64,000 nt of DNA from positions 1 through 64,000 of the forward strand of contig NZ_JADCDB010000021.1 of the NCBI RefSeq assembly GCF_020252395.1, read 5' to 3'. Position numbers and translations under genes: made by a program. The notes beneath the pieces were generated by a model. That model was not told where the DNA came from. It saw nothing but the letters and a program-made list of their open reading frames with translations, and searched no databases. The DNA is from Aestuariivirga sp. Lineage in GTDB: Bacteria > Pseudomonadota > Alphaproteobacteria > Rhizobiales > Aestuariivirgaceae. Below are positions 18,694-27,500 of the stretch, one piece after another; within the stretch, counting starts at the first letter, position 1; every line of letters starts with the position of its first letter.

Positions 18694-18756
18694 TGACGCT
18701 GGTGGACAAGGCCGGAACTTTGCGCAAAATCGGTCAAAACAGGAGCTCGCGCCCGC

Positions 18757-19746
18757 ATGTTCGGCGATTCGCCCAGGCAATTGCCCCAGCACATGGCCGT
18801 CGTCGTGGTGCCGGAATTCACCATGATGCCGGTAACCTCGGCCATCGAGCCGCTGCGGATCGCCAACCGCATGTCGGAAAAAACCCTCTACAAGTGGACC
18901 ATGCATTCGCTGGACGGCCAGCCCGTCGCCGCCTCCAACGGTATCCTCGCCATGGTGGACGGCGACCTGCCGTCGATCCCGGAGGATGCCACCATCCTCG
19001 TCTGCGCCGGCCTCGACGTGCAGCGCCACACGGACAAGCGGCTGGTCGCCTGGCTGCGCAAGGTGGCGCGCAAGGGGCTGAACATCGGCGCCGTCTGCAC
19101 CGGCGCCCATATCCTCGCCGAAGCGGGCCTTCTCGACGGCTACAAGTGCACCATTCACTGGGAGAACATGCCGGGCTTCACCGAGGCCTTTCCGGAGCTC
19201 GACGCCACCGGCGGCCTGTTCGAAATCGACCGTGACCGTTTCACCTCCGCCGGCGGCACCACCGCGCTCGACATGATGCTGACCCTCATCGCCAGCCAGC
19301 ACGGGCCGGAACTCGCGTCCGCCGTGGCGGAGGGGATCCTGCACTCGCCCATCCGCCACCACAGCGAACACCAGCGCATGTCGCTTCCCGCCCGCATCGG
19401 CGCGCGGCACCCCAAGCTCGTCGGCATTATCGAGGAGATGGAACAGAACCTCGAAGAGCCGCTTTCGCCGTCGATTCTCGCCAAGCAGGCGGGCCTCTCC
19501 ACCCGCCAGCTCGAACGCCTGTTCCGCCGCTATCTCGACCGCAGCCCCAAGCGCTATTACCTCGAACTCCGCCTCAAGAAGGCGCGCTCGCTGCTGCTGC
19601 AGACCGGCATGTCGGTGATCAACGTGGCGCTGGCCTGCGGCTTCTCGTCGCCCTCGCACTTCTCCAAGTGCTACCGCGCCTTCTATGGCCGCACACCCTA
19701 CCGCGAGCGCGGCATCCCGGTGATCGAGGGATCGTCAGAATGCTGA
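18757..19746 (+). CDS. GlxA/GbdR-type AraC-family transcriptional regulator
   Basis: A 329-residue regulator with an N-terminal DJ-1/PfpI-like domain (about 10-190; nucleophile-elbow-like GAVCTGAHILAEAG, then IHWENMPGF) and a C-terminal AraC helix-turn-helix pair (about 225-320; LSTRQLERLFRRYL, VALACGFSSPSHFSKCYRAFYG). Members of this class, such as GbdR, control glycine betaine, dimethylglycine and sarcosine catabolism. The location beside soxBDAG and the MTHFR-family gene supports that role here. Its 3' end overlaps the convergent kinase gene by 12 bases. Confidence 0.9.
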   Translation: MFGDSPRQLPQHMAVVVVPEFTMMPVTSAIEPLRIANRMSEKTLYKWTMHSLDGQPVAASNGILAMVDGDLPSIPEDATILVCAGLDVQRHTDKRLVAWLRKVARKGLNIGAVCTGAHILAEAGLLDGYKCTIHWENMPGFTEAFPELDATGGLFEIDRDRFTSAGGTTALDMMLTLIASQHGPELASAVAEGILHSPIRHHSEHQRMSLPARIGARHPKLVGIIEEMEQNLEEPLSPSILAKQAGLSTRQLERLFRRYLDRSPKRYYLELRLKKARSLLLQTGMSVINVALACGFSSPSHFSKCYRAFYGRTPYRERGIPVIEGSSEC

Positions 19747-21102
19747 GGGCAGCATCACCACGGCCCGCAGCCCGCCAAGTGCCGCGTCCTCCAACTGCAC
19801 GCCGCCGCCATACATGCCCGCCGTCTCACGCACGATCGCGAGGCCAAGGCCGGAGCCCGGCTTGGTCTCGTCCAGCCGCTGGCCGCGTTGCAGCGCCGCG
19901 GCGCGTTGGCCGGGCGGCAGGCCCGGCCCGTCATCCTCGACTGTGATGGACAGCCGGCCACGGCCGGATGCGGCGCCCTGCGGCCGCGCCGATACCACAA
20001 CCCGCTTCGCCGCCCACTTACAGGCATTGTCCATGAGATTGCCCACCATTTCCTCGAGGTCCTGCCGCTCGCCGCGGAACCTGAGGCCATCGGGACAGTC
20101 GACGGTGACGCTCACACCCTTGTCACGGTTGATGCGTTCCAACGTGCGGGCCAGCGCGTCCAGCACCGGCTTCACCTCCGTCACCGCGCCCAGCCCCCGG
20201 GCGCGGGCGGCGCGCCGGGCGCGGTCGAGATAGAGATTCACCTGGTCGCGCATCAGGCCCGCCTGCTCCGTCACCTTGGCGGCAAGCGTTGTGCCCTGCC
20301 CCGAGGCCTCATTCGTCAGCACGCTGAGCGGCGTCTTCAGCGCATGGGCCAGGTTGCCGACCTGCGTGCGCGCCCGCTCCACGATCTCGGCATTGGACTG
20401 GATGAGAAGGTTGAGCTCCTCGGCAACGGGCCGGATCTCGGCGGGATATTCGCCTTTCAGCTCGCTCGCCCCGCCGTGGCGGATTGCCAGCAGGTTGGCC
20501 TGCAGGGCGCGCAGCGGACGCAGCCCGAAGCGCACCTGCACGAAGACGGCGAGCGCCAGCCCCAGCGCCAGCAGCACGAGGCTCGTCACCAGCGCTTGGT
20601 TGAAGCTGCGCGCCTCGGCCGCCAGCTCGTCGTAGCTCCCCGCCACCAGCACTGAAAATGCCCCCGTGCCGCCCGGCAGCGTGAACGCCTGCCCGATGGC
20701 CCGCAAGGTGACGCCCCGCGCGTCCGTGAGATAGAAGGCCCGCGCGCCGTTCCTGCCGGCGAGATCCGGCGGCACGGGCAAACGCCGTTCGAGCAGGGAA
20801 TTCGAGGCCAGATCCTTCGCGCCCGGCGGCGCGTCCAACGGCGTCACCTGCCAGTACCAGCCTGACAGCGGCAGGCCGAAGCGCGGGTCGGCGATGGCGC
20901 TGGAGAGCCGCGGCGCCCCCTCCGGCGTCACATCGATGTTGGCCAGAAGCCCGTCGAGCACGGCGTGCAACCGCTGGTCGAAATTGCGTTCGAGTGCTGC
21001 GGTGAACAGGCTTGCCAGCAGGAGGCCCGTGGCGGCAAGCAGCACGAGACTCACCAGCAATGATGACAGGATGAGCCGGCCCGACAGCGAGCTAGGGCGC
21101 AT
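19735..21102 (-). CDS. PhoQ-like sensor histidine kinase
   Basis: A 455-residue kinase. TM1 is about 11-34, the periplasmic sensor region about 36-168, TM2 about 170-190. The HisKA site is His253 in NLAHALKTPLSVL, and the ATPase has N box LMDNACKWA and G boxes VEDDGPGLP and GSGLGLAIV. The ATG at 21102 was chosen because it overlaps the regulator stop by 11 bases; the longer open frame upstream is the shadow of the regulator gene. The 3' end overlaps the convergent AraC-type gene by 12 bases. Confidence 0.92.
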   Translation of the reverse strand: MRPSSLSGRLILSSLLVSLVLLAATGLLLASLFTAALERNFDQRLHAVLDGLLANIDVTPEGAPRLSSAIADPRFGLPLSGWYWQVTPLDAPPGAKDLASNSLLERRLPVPPDLAGRNGARAFYLTDARGVTLRAIGQAFTLPGGTGAFSVLVAGSYDELAAEARSFNQALVTSLVLLALGLALAVFVQVRFGLRPLRALQANLLAIRHGGASELKGEYPAEIRPVAEELNLLIQSNAEIVERARTQVGNLAHALKTPLSVLTNEASGQGTTLAAKVTEQAGLMRDQVNLYLDRARRAARARGLGAVTEVKPVLDALARTLERINRDKGVSVTVDCPDGLRFRGERQDLEEMVGNLMDNACKWAAKRVVVSARPQGAASGRGRLSITVEDDGPGLPPGQRAAALQRGQRLDETKPGSGLGLAIVRETAGMYGGGVQLEDAALGGLRAVVMLPSAF

Positions 21103-21763
21103 CGTCCGGCTCGTTGACCGTATAGCCCATGCCGCGGACGGTATGCAGAACGTCGGCGCCCAGCTTCTTGCGAAGCCGCCCGACGAAAACCTCCACCGTG
21201 TTGGAGTCGCGGTCGAAGTCCTGGTCATAGAGATGCTCGACGAGCTCCGTGCGCGACACCACCTTGCCCTTATGGTGCATCAGGTAGGAGAGCAGCCGGA
21301 ACTCCAGCGAGGTGAGCTTCACCGGCATGCCGTCAACACTCACGCGCGAGCTCTTCGTATCGAGCACCACAGGCCCCACCGAAAGCTCGCTCGTGGCATG
21401 CCCCGCCGCGCGGCGCACCAGCGCGCGGATGCGCGCCAGCACTTCTTCCATGTGGAAGGGCTTGGCGACATAGTCATCGGCGCCGGCATCGAAGCCCGCC
21501 ACCTTGTCGGACCAGCGGTCGCGCGCGGTCAGGATCAGCACCGGCATCTTGCGCCCGGCGCGCCGCCATTTTTCGAGAACGCTCACCCCGTCGATGATCG
21601 GAAGGCCGAGATCGAGCACCACCGCGTCATAGGGTTCGGTGTCGCCGAGGAAATGCCCCTCCTCGCCATCCTTTGCGGCATCGACCGCATAGCCCGCATC
21701 CTCCAGCGCCGAGACGAGCTGGCGGCGCAGGTCGGGATCATCCTCGACGACGAGAAGGCGCAT
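21092..21763 (-). CDS. PhoP-like OmpR-family response regulator
   Basis: A 223-residue regulator. Asp51 (VVLDLGLP) is the phosphoacceptor, with acidic pocket residues in VVEDDPD and the switch Lys in YVAKPFHMEE. The DNA-binding domain covers about 125-220 (LTSLEFRLLSYLMHHKG, TVRGMGYTVNE). It lies between a PepSY gene 11 bases upstream and its kinase gene, which overlaps it. The PepSY-regulator-kinase order recurs in proteobacterial PhoPQ-type systems; the ligand is unknown. Confidence 0.93.
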   Translation of the reverse strand: MRLLVVEDDPDLRRQLVSALEDAGYAVDAAKDGEEGHFLGDTEPYDAVVLDLGLPIIDGVSVLEKWRRAGRKMPVLILTARDRWSDKVAGFDAGADDYVAKPFHMEEVLARIRALVRRAAGHATSELSVGPVVLDTKSSRVSVDGMPVKLTSLEFRLLSYLMHHKGKVVSRTELVEHLYDQDFDRDSNTVEVFVGRLRKKLGADVLHTVRGMGYTVNEPDDAP

Positions 21764-21774
21764 GCGTTTCCCCG

Positions 21775-22017
21775 CTACTGAGACACCGCGCCGGTCGTAG
21801 CGTCAACCAGCACCTGGATCACCGCGCCGTCCTGCTTCAGCCGCACGACATAGTGATCGCCATCGAGCTTCACACCCAAAGCCTCGGCCCCCGGCGCCGC
21901 CTGCAGCGCCAGCTTCACGGCGTCCGACGGCGCCACCTGCTGGGCCAGCGCCGGCGCCGCCCAGAGGGCGGCGGCCAGCAGCGCGGCTGCGGCAGTTCTG
22001 GTGCGGTTCGCGATCAT
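21775..22017 (-). CDS. Small exported PepSY-domain protein
   Basis: An 80-residue protein with a signal peptide at 1-25 (ending ALAQ) and a PepSY-type body: SDAVKLALQAAPG, GDHYVVRLKQDG, and the closing VLVDATTGAVS. PepSY domains are thought to modulate proteases or sensor proteins. The gene immediately precedes the two-component pair, so it may act on the kinase's periplasmic domain (inference). Confidence 0.85.
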   Translation of the reverse strand: MIANRTRTAAAALLAAALWAAPALAQQVAPSDAVKLALQAAPGAEALGVKLDGDHYVVRLKQDGAVIQVLVDATTGAVSQ

Positions 22018-22027
22018 GTCGAGTGTC

Positions 22028-22513
22028 CTATCCCTTCGTATCTGAACTGCGCATGAATGGAAATCCCGCCCGGCGCGGGGTGCTCGCAGGGCTCGCGGCG
22101 CCGGCTATCTTCTCCAGCGTCCGGCCGCCGATATAGCCGCCGGCGCCGACGGTGAGAAACTGCCAGAAGCCCTCGGGAAGCGACTGCCAGCGCGGCTCGA
22201 AGGCAACGCGGTGCCCGGCGATCAGGTCCGCCAGCGGCAGCACGAAGCCCATCAGCAGCAGGAAGCCCATCAGAAGCAGCATCAAGAGCGGCCGCCAGCT
22301 GCGGCTCAGCCAATGCGCGGAGTTGGTCTCGGCCATCACCACGCCGGCGCCCAGTTCCGCCGTGCGCTGGAAATAGCCGAGCGTCTGGCGCTCGATTTCG
22401 GCGGCAAGCTTCCGCTTCAGCTCGGCGTCCGCCACATAGGCATCGAGGATCTTGGCGAGCGGCCCCTGCACGAGGCCCAGCGCCAGCTGCGCGGCAACGG
22501 CGGCCGGGACCAT
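22028..22513 (-). CDS. 3TM-type holin, GTA-associated
   Basis: A 161-residue membrane protein of the GTA/phage 3TM holin family. It opens MVPAAVAAQLALGLVQGPLA, has a hydrophobic pair (LLMLLLMGFLLLMGFVLPLADLI) in mid-protein and a C-terminal segment FLTVGAGGYIGGRTLEK. Holins permeabilise the inner membrane so endolysin can reach the wall. The ATG at 22513 shares one base with the stop of the lysozyme gene upstream, indicating coupled lysis genes. The frame is open further upstream but that part is a shadow of the lysozyme gene. Confidence 0.85.
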   Translation of the reverse strand: MVPAAVAAQLALGLVQGPLAKILDAYVADAELKRKLAAEIERQTLGYFQRTAELGAGVVMAETNSAHWLSRSWRPLLMLLLMGFLLLMGFVLPLADLIAGHRVAFEPRWQSLPEGFWQFLTVGAGGYIGGRTLEKIAGAASPASTPRRAGFPFMRSSDTKG

Positions 22514-23181
22514 TACGCCACCGTCCCGGCCGCCGGCCTGCGCCAGCGCCAGGAGGCATAGGCCCCCGCCGCCAGCACGGCCACCACGAGCACCACCACA
22601 CTCACCCACGCGGGAAGCGCATGCGCCGCACTCACCGCCACCGCCGTGCCGCCCACCACCGCGCCCGCATGGCGCAGGCGCCGCCCGGCCTCCACACTCT
22701 TCGGCGCGCCCGTCGCGCCACGCCCCGCCTGCGGCGGCGTTTCGGACAAGAAGAGTTCGGCCTCCGCCGCGCGCCGCCGCTCGAGGCCGGGCAGCACGCG
22801 GCCGCCAGCCTTCACCCACAGCCGCAGCCTGGCGGGCACATCATGCAAGCGCCCGGCATTCACCGCCTTCAGAACCGAGGACTTGCGAAATGCCGGGATG
22901 CCCACATTATAGGCGAAGCTCACGAGGGCGGAGAACTGTGCGGCACTCACCTCGCGCGCCAGCAGCGCGCCCACCTCGCCGGCGAAGCGCTGCACGTCGT
23001 CCTTGAGGATGCGGTTCGCCTCCTCTTCGCCCAGCTGCATGCCGGCCCGCACCGCCGGCGGCCCGGCTTGCGATGTGTGGCCATAGCCGATGGTCCACAC
23101 CCCCGCCGGGCAGCGATAGGCAGCGGCCCTGAACCCCTCGAAGCGCTTGATCAGCGCCAACCCCTCTTCCGTCACCTGCAT
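22513..23181 (-). CDS. Phage-type GH24 lysozyme with C-terminal membrane segments
   Basis: A 222-residue muramidase. The GH24 triad pattern E-x8-C-x5-T is present as Glu15, Cys24 and Thr30 (KRFEGF, RCPAGVWTIGYGHT). AQFSALVSFAYNVG and LPGLERRRAAEAELF are typical of P22/R21-type endolysins. After the catalytic domain (about 1-145) two hydrophobic stretches (about 170-186 and 190-208) end in a basic tail, so the enzyme may be membrane-tethered. It is followed directly by the holin gene, forming a lysis module at the end of the GTA cluster. Confidence 0.92.
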   Translation of the reverse strand: MQVTEEGLALIKRFEGFRAAAYRCPAGVWTIGYGHTSQAGPPAVRAGMQLGEEEANRILKDDVQRFAGEVGALLAREVSAAQFSALVSFAYNVGIPAFRKSSVLKAVNAGRLHDVPARLRLWVKAGGRVLPGLERRRAAEAELFLSETPPQAGRGATGAPKSVEAGRRLRHAGAVVGGTAVAVSAAHALPAWVSVVVLVVAVLAAGAYASWRWRRPAAGTVA

Positions 23182-23195
23182 TGCCGTCTCCTGTT

Positions 23196-23414
23196 CTAGA
23201 TATTGTTGATCAGCAGCGCATGCACCACGCGTGACAGCAGCGCCCCGAAGGTGACCGAGAAGCCGATCACCAGGGTCAGCGTCTTCCAGCCGCCGCGCGC
23301 CGTGACCAGCGCGTCGCGGATCTCGCGCACGTCCTGGCGCATGGCGTGGATTTCCTGCTCCACGGTCTGCATGCGCGCCTCCAGCGCGCCCACGTCACGT
23401 TCGATGGTGGTCAT
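23196..23414 (-). CDS. Small coiled-coil/TM protein of the lysis module
   Basis: A 72-residue protein with a heptad-rich N-terminus (about 1-40, VGALEARMQTVEQEIHAMR) and one TM helix (about 46-68). Its start overlaps the end of the DUF2793 gene by four bases, and its stop is 14 bases before the lysozyme gene. No firm family recognised; phage accessory membrane proteins of this shape often sit beside holins. Confidence 0.75.
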   Translation of the reverse strand: MTTIERDVGALEARMQTVEQEIHAMRQDVREIRDALVTARGGWKTLTLVIGFSVTFGALLSRVVHALLINNI

Positions 23415-24583
23415 GCGAGGTTGTCCAGCCGGGCCTGGACGAGGGCAACGGTCCAGGCAGCGCCCGTTCCGGCATTCACCGACACGCCGATGGTTGCGTT
23501 CGCAATCCCGCTGTCGAAACTGACCGGGCCCGCGCGCCGCACCGGACCCGGAACGTTGGAGAGTCCGCCGGACGCGCCCGTGTGGGCGAGCGACGAGACA
23601 ACCTGTATTGCCGCGGCCGCTCCGGTCGCGCGAACGGTGGCTTCGATGGTGAAACGTCCGTCATCCGCGGCGGCGGTCTGCGCCGGAAAGCTCATGGCAG
23701 CCAACGCAAGGTCGGTGACGGCGGCGCCCGAACCGAAACGCAGTGTGATGACCGGCGTGACCAGGCCCGCCGCCGTCTTGCTCGCATCGAAGGTTAGCGC
23801 ATAGCGCGTGCCCGGCTTCAGCCGGCCGGGCGGTATGGCGATGGCGGAGCCGGCGAGATAAGTGTCCGCCGCGAAGCCCGGGCCCTGGTTGGCGAGCGAC
23901 TGGGCATAGAGCACGGCGGGCGGCGCCTGGGTCTGCGGCGTGTTGGGCAGGCTCACCGCGCCACTCGCCCGGTCGATCGCCAGTGCGGTTCGCCACACCG
24001 CGCCATCGCCGCTCACATTGATGCGGAAATCCTCGGAGCCCGTCAGCCCCATCTCGGCACGGCCCGACCAGTTCGACTGGTAGAGCAGCGAGGCCGTGTC
24101 GCCCGCCGCATTCTTGTTGAGCTTGAGGCGATGGTCATTGCCGGCATGGTTGAAGAGTGTCGCGGGCGAGGACACCACGAGCCGGTTCACGTCATCGGCG
24201 GCCGCATTGACGCCGACACGCGTCACATTGGCGAGCTCGGTGATGGTGAAGGGCTCGCGCCAGGTCGCACCGTCGAAGGCGAGCAGCTTGCCCTCCGCCT
24301 CGACCCACAGCCGCCAGCCCTTGCGCGGGTTGAGGAACACCCAGCCGCCGCTCTGCGCCAGTGCGACCAGCCCCTGCTGCCCGGCCCATGCGCCCGACGG
24401 CGATGCGGCGACAAGATAGCGGTCGCCATCCGCCGGCGCGACAGGGGGCGCGGCCAGGCTGCGCGAGATGACGGAGAGATGGATCAGCGCATCGAGCCGC
24501 AGCAGCGCCTCGTTGTGGGTTACGTGCTTTTGCGCCTGCGCGGCGGCAAGCAGCGGGAGGGAAAGCAATGGCGTATCAGACAT
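23411..24583 (-). CDS. DUF2793 protein, GTA tail/adhesin-like
   Basis: A 390-residue protein. The N-terminal DUF2793 domain (about 5-95) shows the family signature AAAQAQKHVTHNEAL and FLNPRKGWRLWVE. A beta-rich middle and C-terminal region (about 120-390) ends in a repeat-poor sandwich-like domain. The family is found with GTA and phage tail genes and may form fibre or surface-binding parts. ATG at 24583 overlaps the g15-like gene stop by eight bases; the open frame further upstream is not coding. Confidence 0.88.
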   Translation of the reverse strand: MSDTPLLSLPLLAAAQAQKHVTHNEALLRLDALIHLSVISRSLAAPPVAPADGDRYLVAASPSGAWAGQQGLVALAQSGGWVFLNPRKGWRLWVEAEGKLLAFDGATWREPFTITELANVTRVGVNAAADDVNRLVVSSPATLFNHAGNDHRLKLNKNAAGDTASLLYQSNWSGRAEMGLTGSEDFRINVSGDGAVWRTALAIDRASGAVSLPNTPQTQAPPAVLYAQSLANQGPGFAADTYLAGSAIAIPPGRLKPGTRYALTFDASKTAAGLVTPVITLRFGSGAAVTDLALAAMSFPAQTAAADDGRFTIEATVRATGAAAAIQVVSSLAHTGASGGLSNVPGPVRRAGPVSFDSGIANATIGVSVNAGTGAAWTVALVQARLDNLA

Positions 24584-27500
24584 AGAGGGTCTCCTGCACG
24601 GCGGCGCCGGCGCCGAATGACGATGAAAGCTGCGCCACGCGCAGCGTGAAACTGTTGGTCCCGGGTCCAAAGTCCGCGGCGATGTCGGCGGCGCGATAGA
24701 GCCATTGGCTCTCTCCCACCGCCACGCTGCGCCGCACCGCGGCCCCCGCGAGCACGTCGATGCGATAGGCCTCGCGCTCCTCGGCGAGCGGTATTTCGCT
24801 GGCCTCCCAGCTATCGCCGCCGATGCGGCTGCGCCGGATCCAGCTCACCCGCACATCGGCGCCCTGCCGCGCCGCCTTCAACCGCACCGGGGCGAGCGGC
24901 CGCAGGCCGAGCAACGCGCTGCGCAGCGTGACGCTGGCCTGCGCCTGCGCAAAGTCGCCCTCGGACGGGCCCACCTGCCAGCTCTGTTCCAGCCCCGCCT
25001 GTGCGAGACTGAGGACCGGCTGCACCACCGCCTGATCGAGCAGCACGAAGCGCTCGCCCGCTGGGCGCAGCGCCCGCATCTCGGGTTCGGAACCGAACTG
25101 CCCGCGCAGCAGCAGCGACAACCGCCAGCTCTGCACGCCAACCAACTCGGCGCCGGCAAATTGGACGATCTCCCAGCCCGTGGCCATCGAACCGACGGCC
25201 GCCAGATTGGCGCCCTGCAGAAGCTCGTCGAGGCCCGCCGGGAACACCGCGCCCGAGCTCAGCCGCACGGTGGCCCCCGGCCCGCGGTCGAGGCAGCCCA
25301 GGGGCCCGGCGGCAAGCGGTGTCAGCAGCACGCCCATGCTAGCGGCGGCGCCGATCGCGCGGTTGAAGCTGAGGCTGGCCTTGCCCGTCCGGCGGTAGAG
25401 CGACAGTTCGCCCGGCCACGGCGTGGCCGCCGCCGCGATCCACGGCGCGTGCGCCTGGACGCTGTCGTCCGCGAGGGCAAGGTCCATCGCCTGGACGGCG
25501 GGCGGCCCGTAAATCACCGCCGTCTCGGCGGACTGGCCGCGGCCCGGCGCATCGGCGGGTTCCTGCACGGCGCGGTCGAAGCTCCGTCCACGGATCTTCC
25601 GCAGATTGCCCTCGGCCATCTCCTCGATGCGCAGCAGGTAACTCCCGTCATCGAGGCTGAGCGCAAGGACATCGCCCGGCTCCAGCGCGAGCTGCGATGG
25701 CGGCAGGGCCAGCTCCACCGTCTCGCGGCCCGCCCAGGCCTCCTGCAGCAACACTTGGGCCCGCTTCTGCGCCTCGGCCTGGGTCACCGCGGCGGGCAGT
25801 TCGATGAGGCCGTCGCGCCGCGCCGCGCCCCCGGTCTGCTTGGCCTCCGCCACGGCGAGGCGATAGTCGAGGCCCGCCTCCAGATAAGAGAGCTTGACCG
25901 CCGCCGGCAGATCCGTTTCCTGCGCCCTGGTGATGCGGTAGAGCGGCGCCTCCGCATTCGCCTCCGCCAGCCCGCCGGGCGTCAGCGCCGTCACCGCGGC
26001 GGATTTCCGCATGAAGACGCGCAGCCCCCCGCCGCTTTCCACCGCATCGAGGCCCATGGCCCGCATCAGCCCTTCCAGCGCGTCGCGGCCCGGCATCACG
26101 CGGTCGATCGCGAAGCCCGCGACCATGCCCTCGACAGCCGAGACGTCCACATCGTCGAGCCCATAGCTCCGCATCACCTCGGCGACGAGGCCGCCCAGCG
26201 GCACGATGCCGGCGCGCCCGTTCAGCCAGTGGCCGCGCTCATAGTTCAGCGCATCGGCCCACAGGTCGTCGCGCGCCGGAAACTGCGGAAAGGGCCGCGC
26301 ATCCCAGGCCCACAGGAAGATGCGCGCGGCGTTCACCATGCGCTGGCCATCCACCGCGGAGGCGGGGTTGTTCGCTGGGTCGGACCAGTATTCGTCGAGC
26401 GCCGTCACATGACGGGCCTGCATCAGGTCGTCGCGCGCGCCGCTCGAGAAGGGCGGCAGGCGCGACTCGGCCGACTTGGCGTCGATGAAGGCATTGGGTT
26501 CGTTCGATCCCTTGTCCACCGCGGCGCAGCCCGCCTCGGTGAACCAGATGGGCTTCGACTGCGGCGTCCAGCCGGTGGGCGTGGCGCTCTCGACGCCGCC
26601 AGGGCGATTGTAATGGCGGTTCGTCCACCAGCCCTTCAGGTCCTTGCGGCGGAACACCCAGGGCTTGGCATAAGCGCCGTCGCCGATCGGCGTGCGCAGC
26701 TGCAGCGCGCGGTCGGCGGCGCTGGCATAATACCAGTCGAAATACTCGCCGCCCGCGATATTGGCCATGAGGTAGCGGGTGTCATAGACCGAAGTCCACC
26801 CTGCCAGGCGGTCGCGGTGGCTCTCGCCGTCGCGCCAGTCGGCGAGCGGCAGGTAATTGTCGAGGCCGATGAATCCCACCTGCGGCAGCGACCAGAAGGG
26901 ATCGAGGTGGAAGAACACGTCGCCCGTGCCATCCGCCGGCTGGTGGCCGGACCATTCGCTCCAGTCCGCGCCGTAGGACACCTGGGCCAAGGGCAGGATG
27001 GCCTTCACCTCCTGCGCCAGCTGCATCAGCGCGGCAACGAAGGGAAAGCCGTTGGCCTCCCGCCGCAGAGTGGTCAGTCCCGTGAGTTCGCTGCCGATCA
27101 GAAACGCGTCGACGCCGCCCGCCAGCGCGCAGAGCTTCGCATAATGCAGGATCATGCGGCGGAAGCTCCACTCGGGCGGCCCGGAATAGGTCACGCTGGC
27201 GCCCGCCGCGGTGAAGTGCTGCGGTTGCGCCTGGCCCACAAAGGCGGCGATCTCGGCCGCCGCGGCTGGGGTCTTGTCGGGCGATCCGGCGCGCCCCGGC
27301 GCCGCCGCGCCGGTGATGCGCCCGCGCCACGGGTAGGCCGCCTGTTCGGCCCCGCCATAAGGGTCGGGCAGCGCATTGCCGGGTGCGATGTCCATCAGCA
27401 CGAAGGGATGGAACATCACCTTCAGCCGCCGCGCCTTCAGCTCCGCGATGGCGCGGAGCACCGAGGCATCGGAAGGCGTGCCGCCGAAGGCGGGTTCGCC

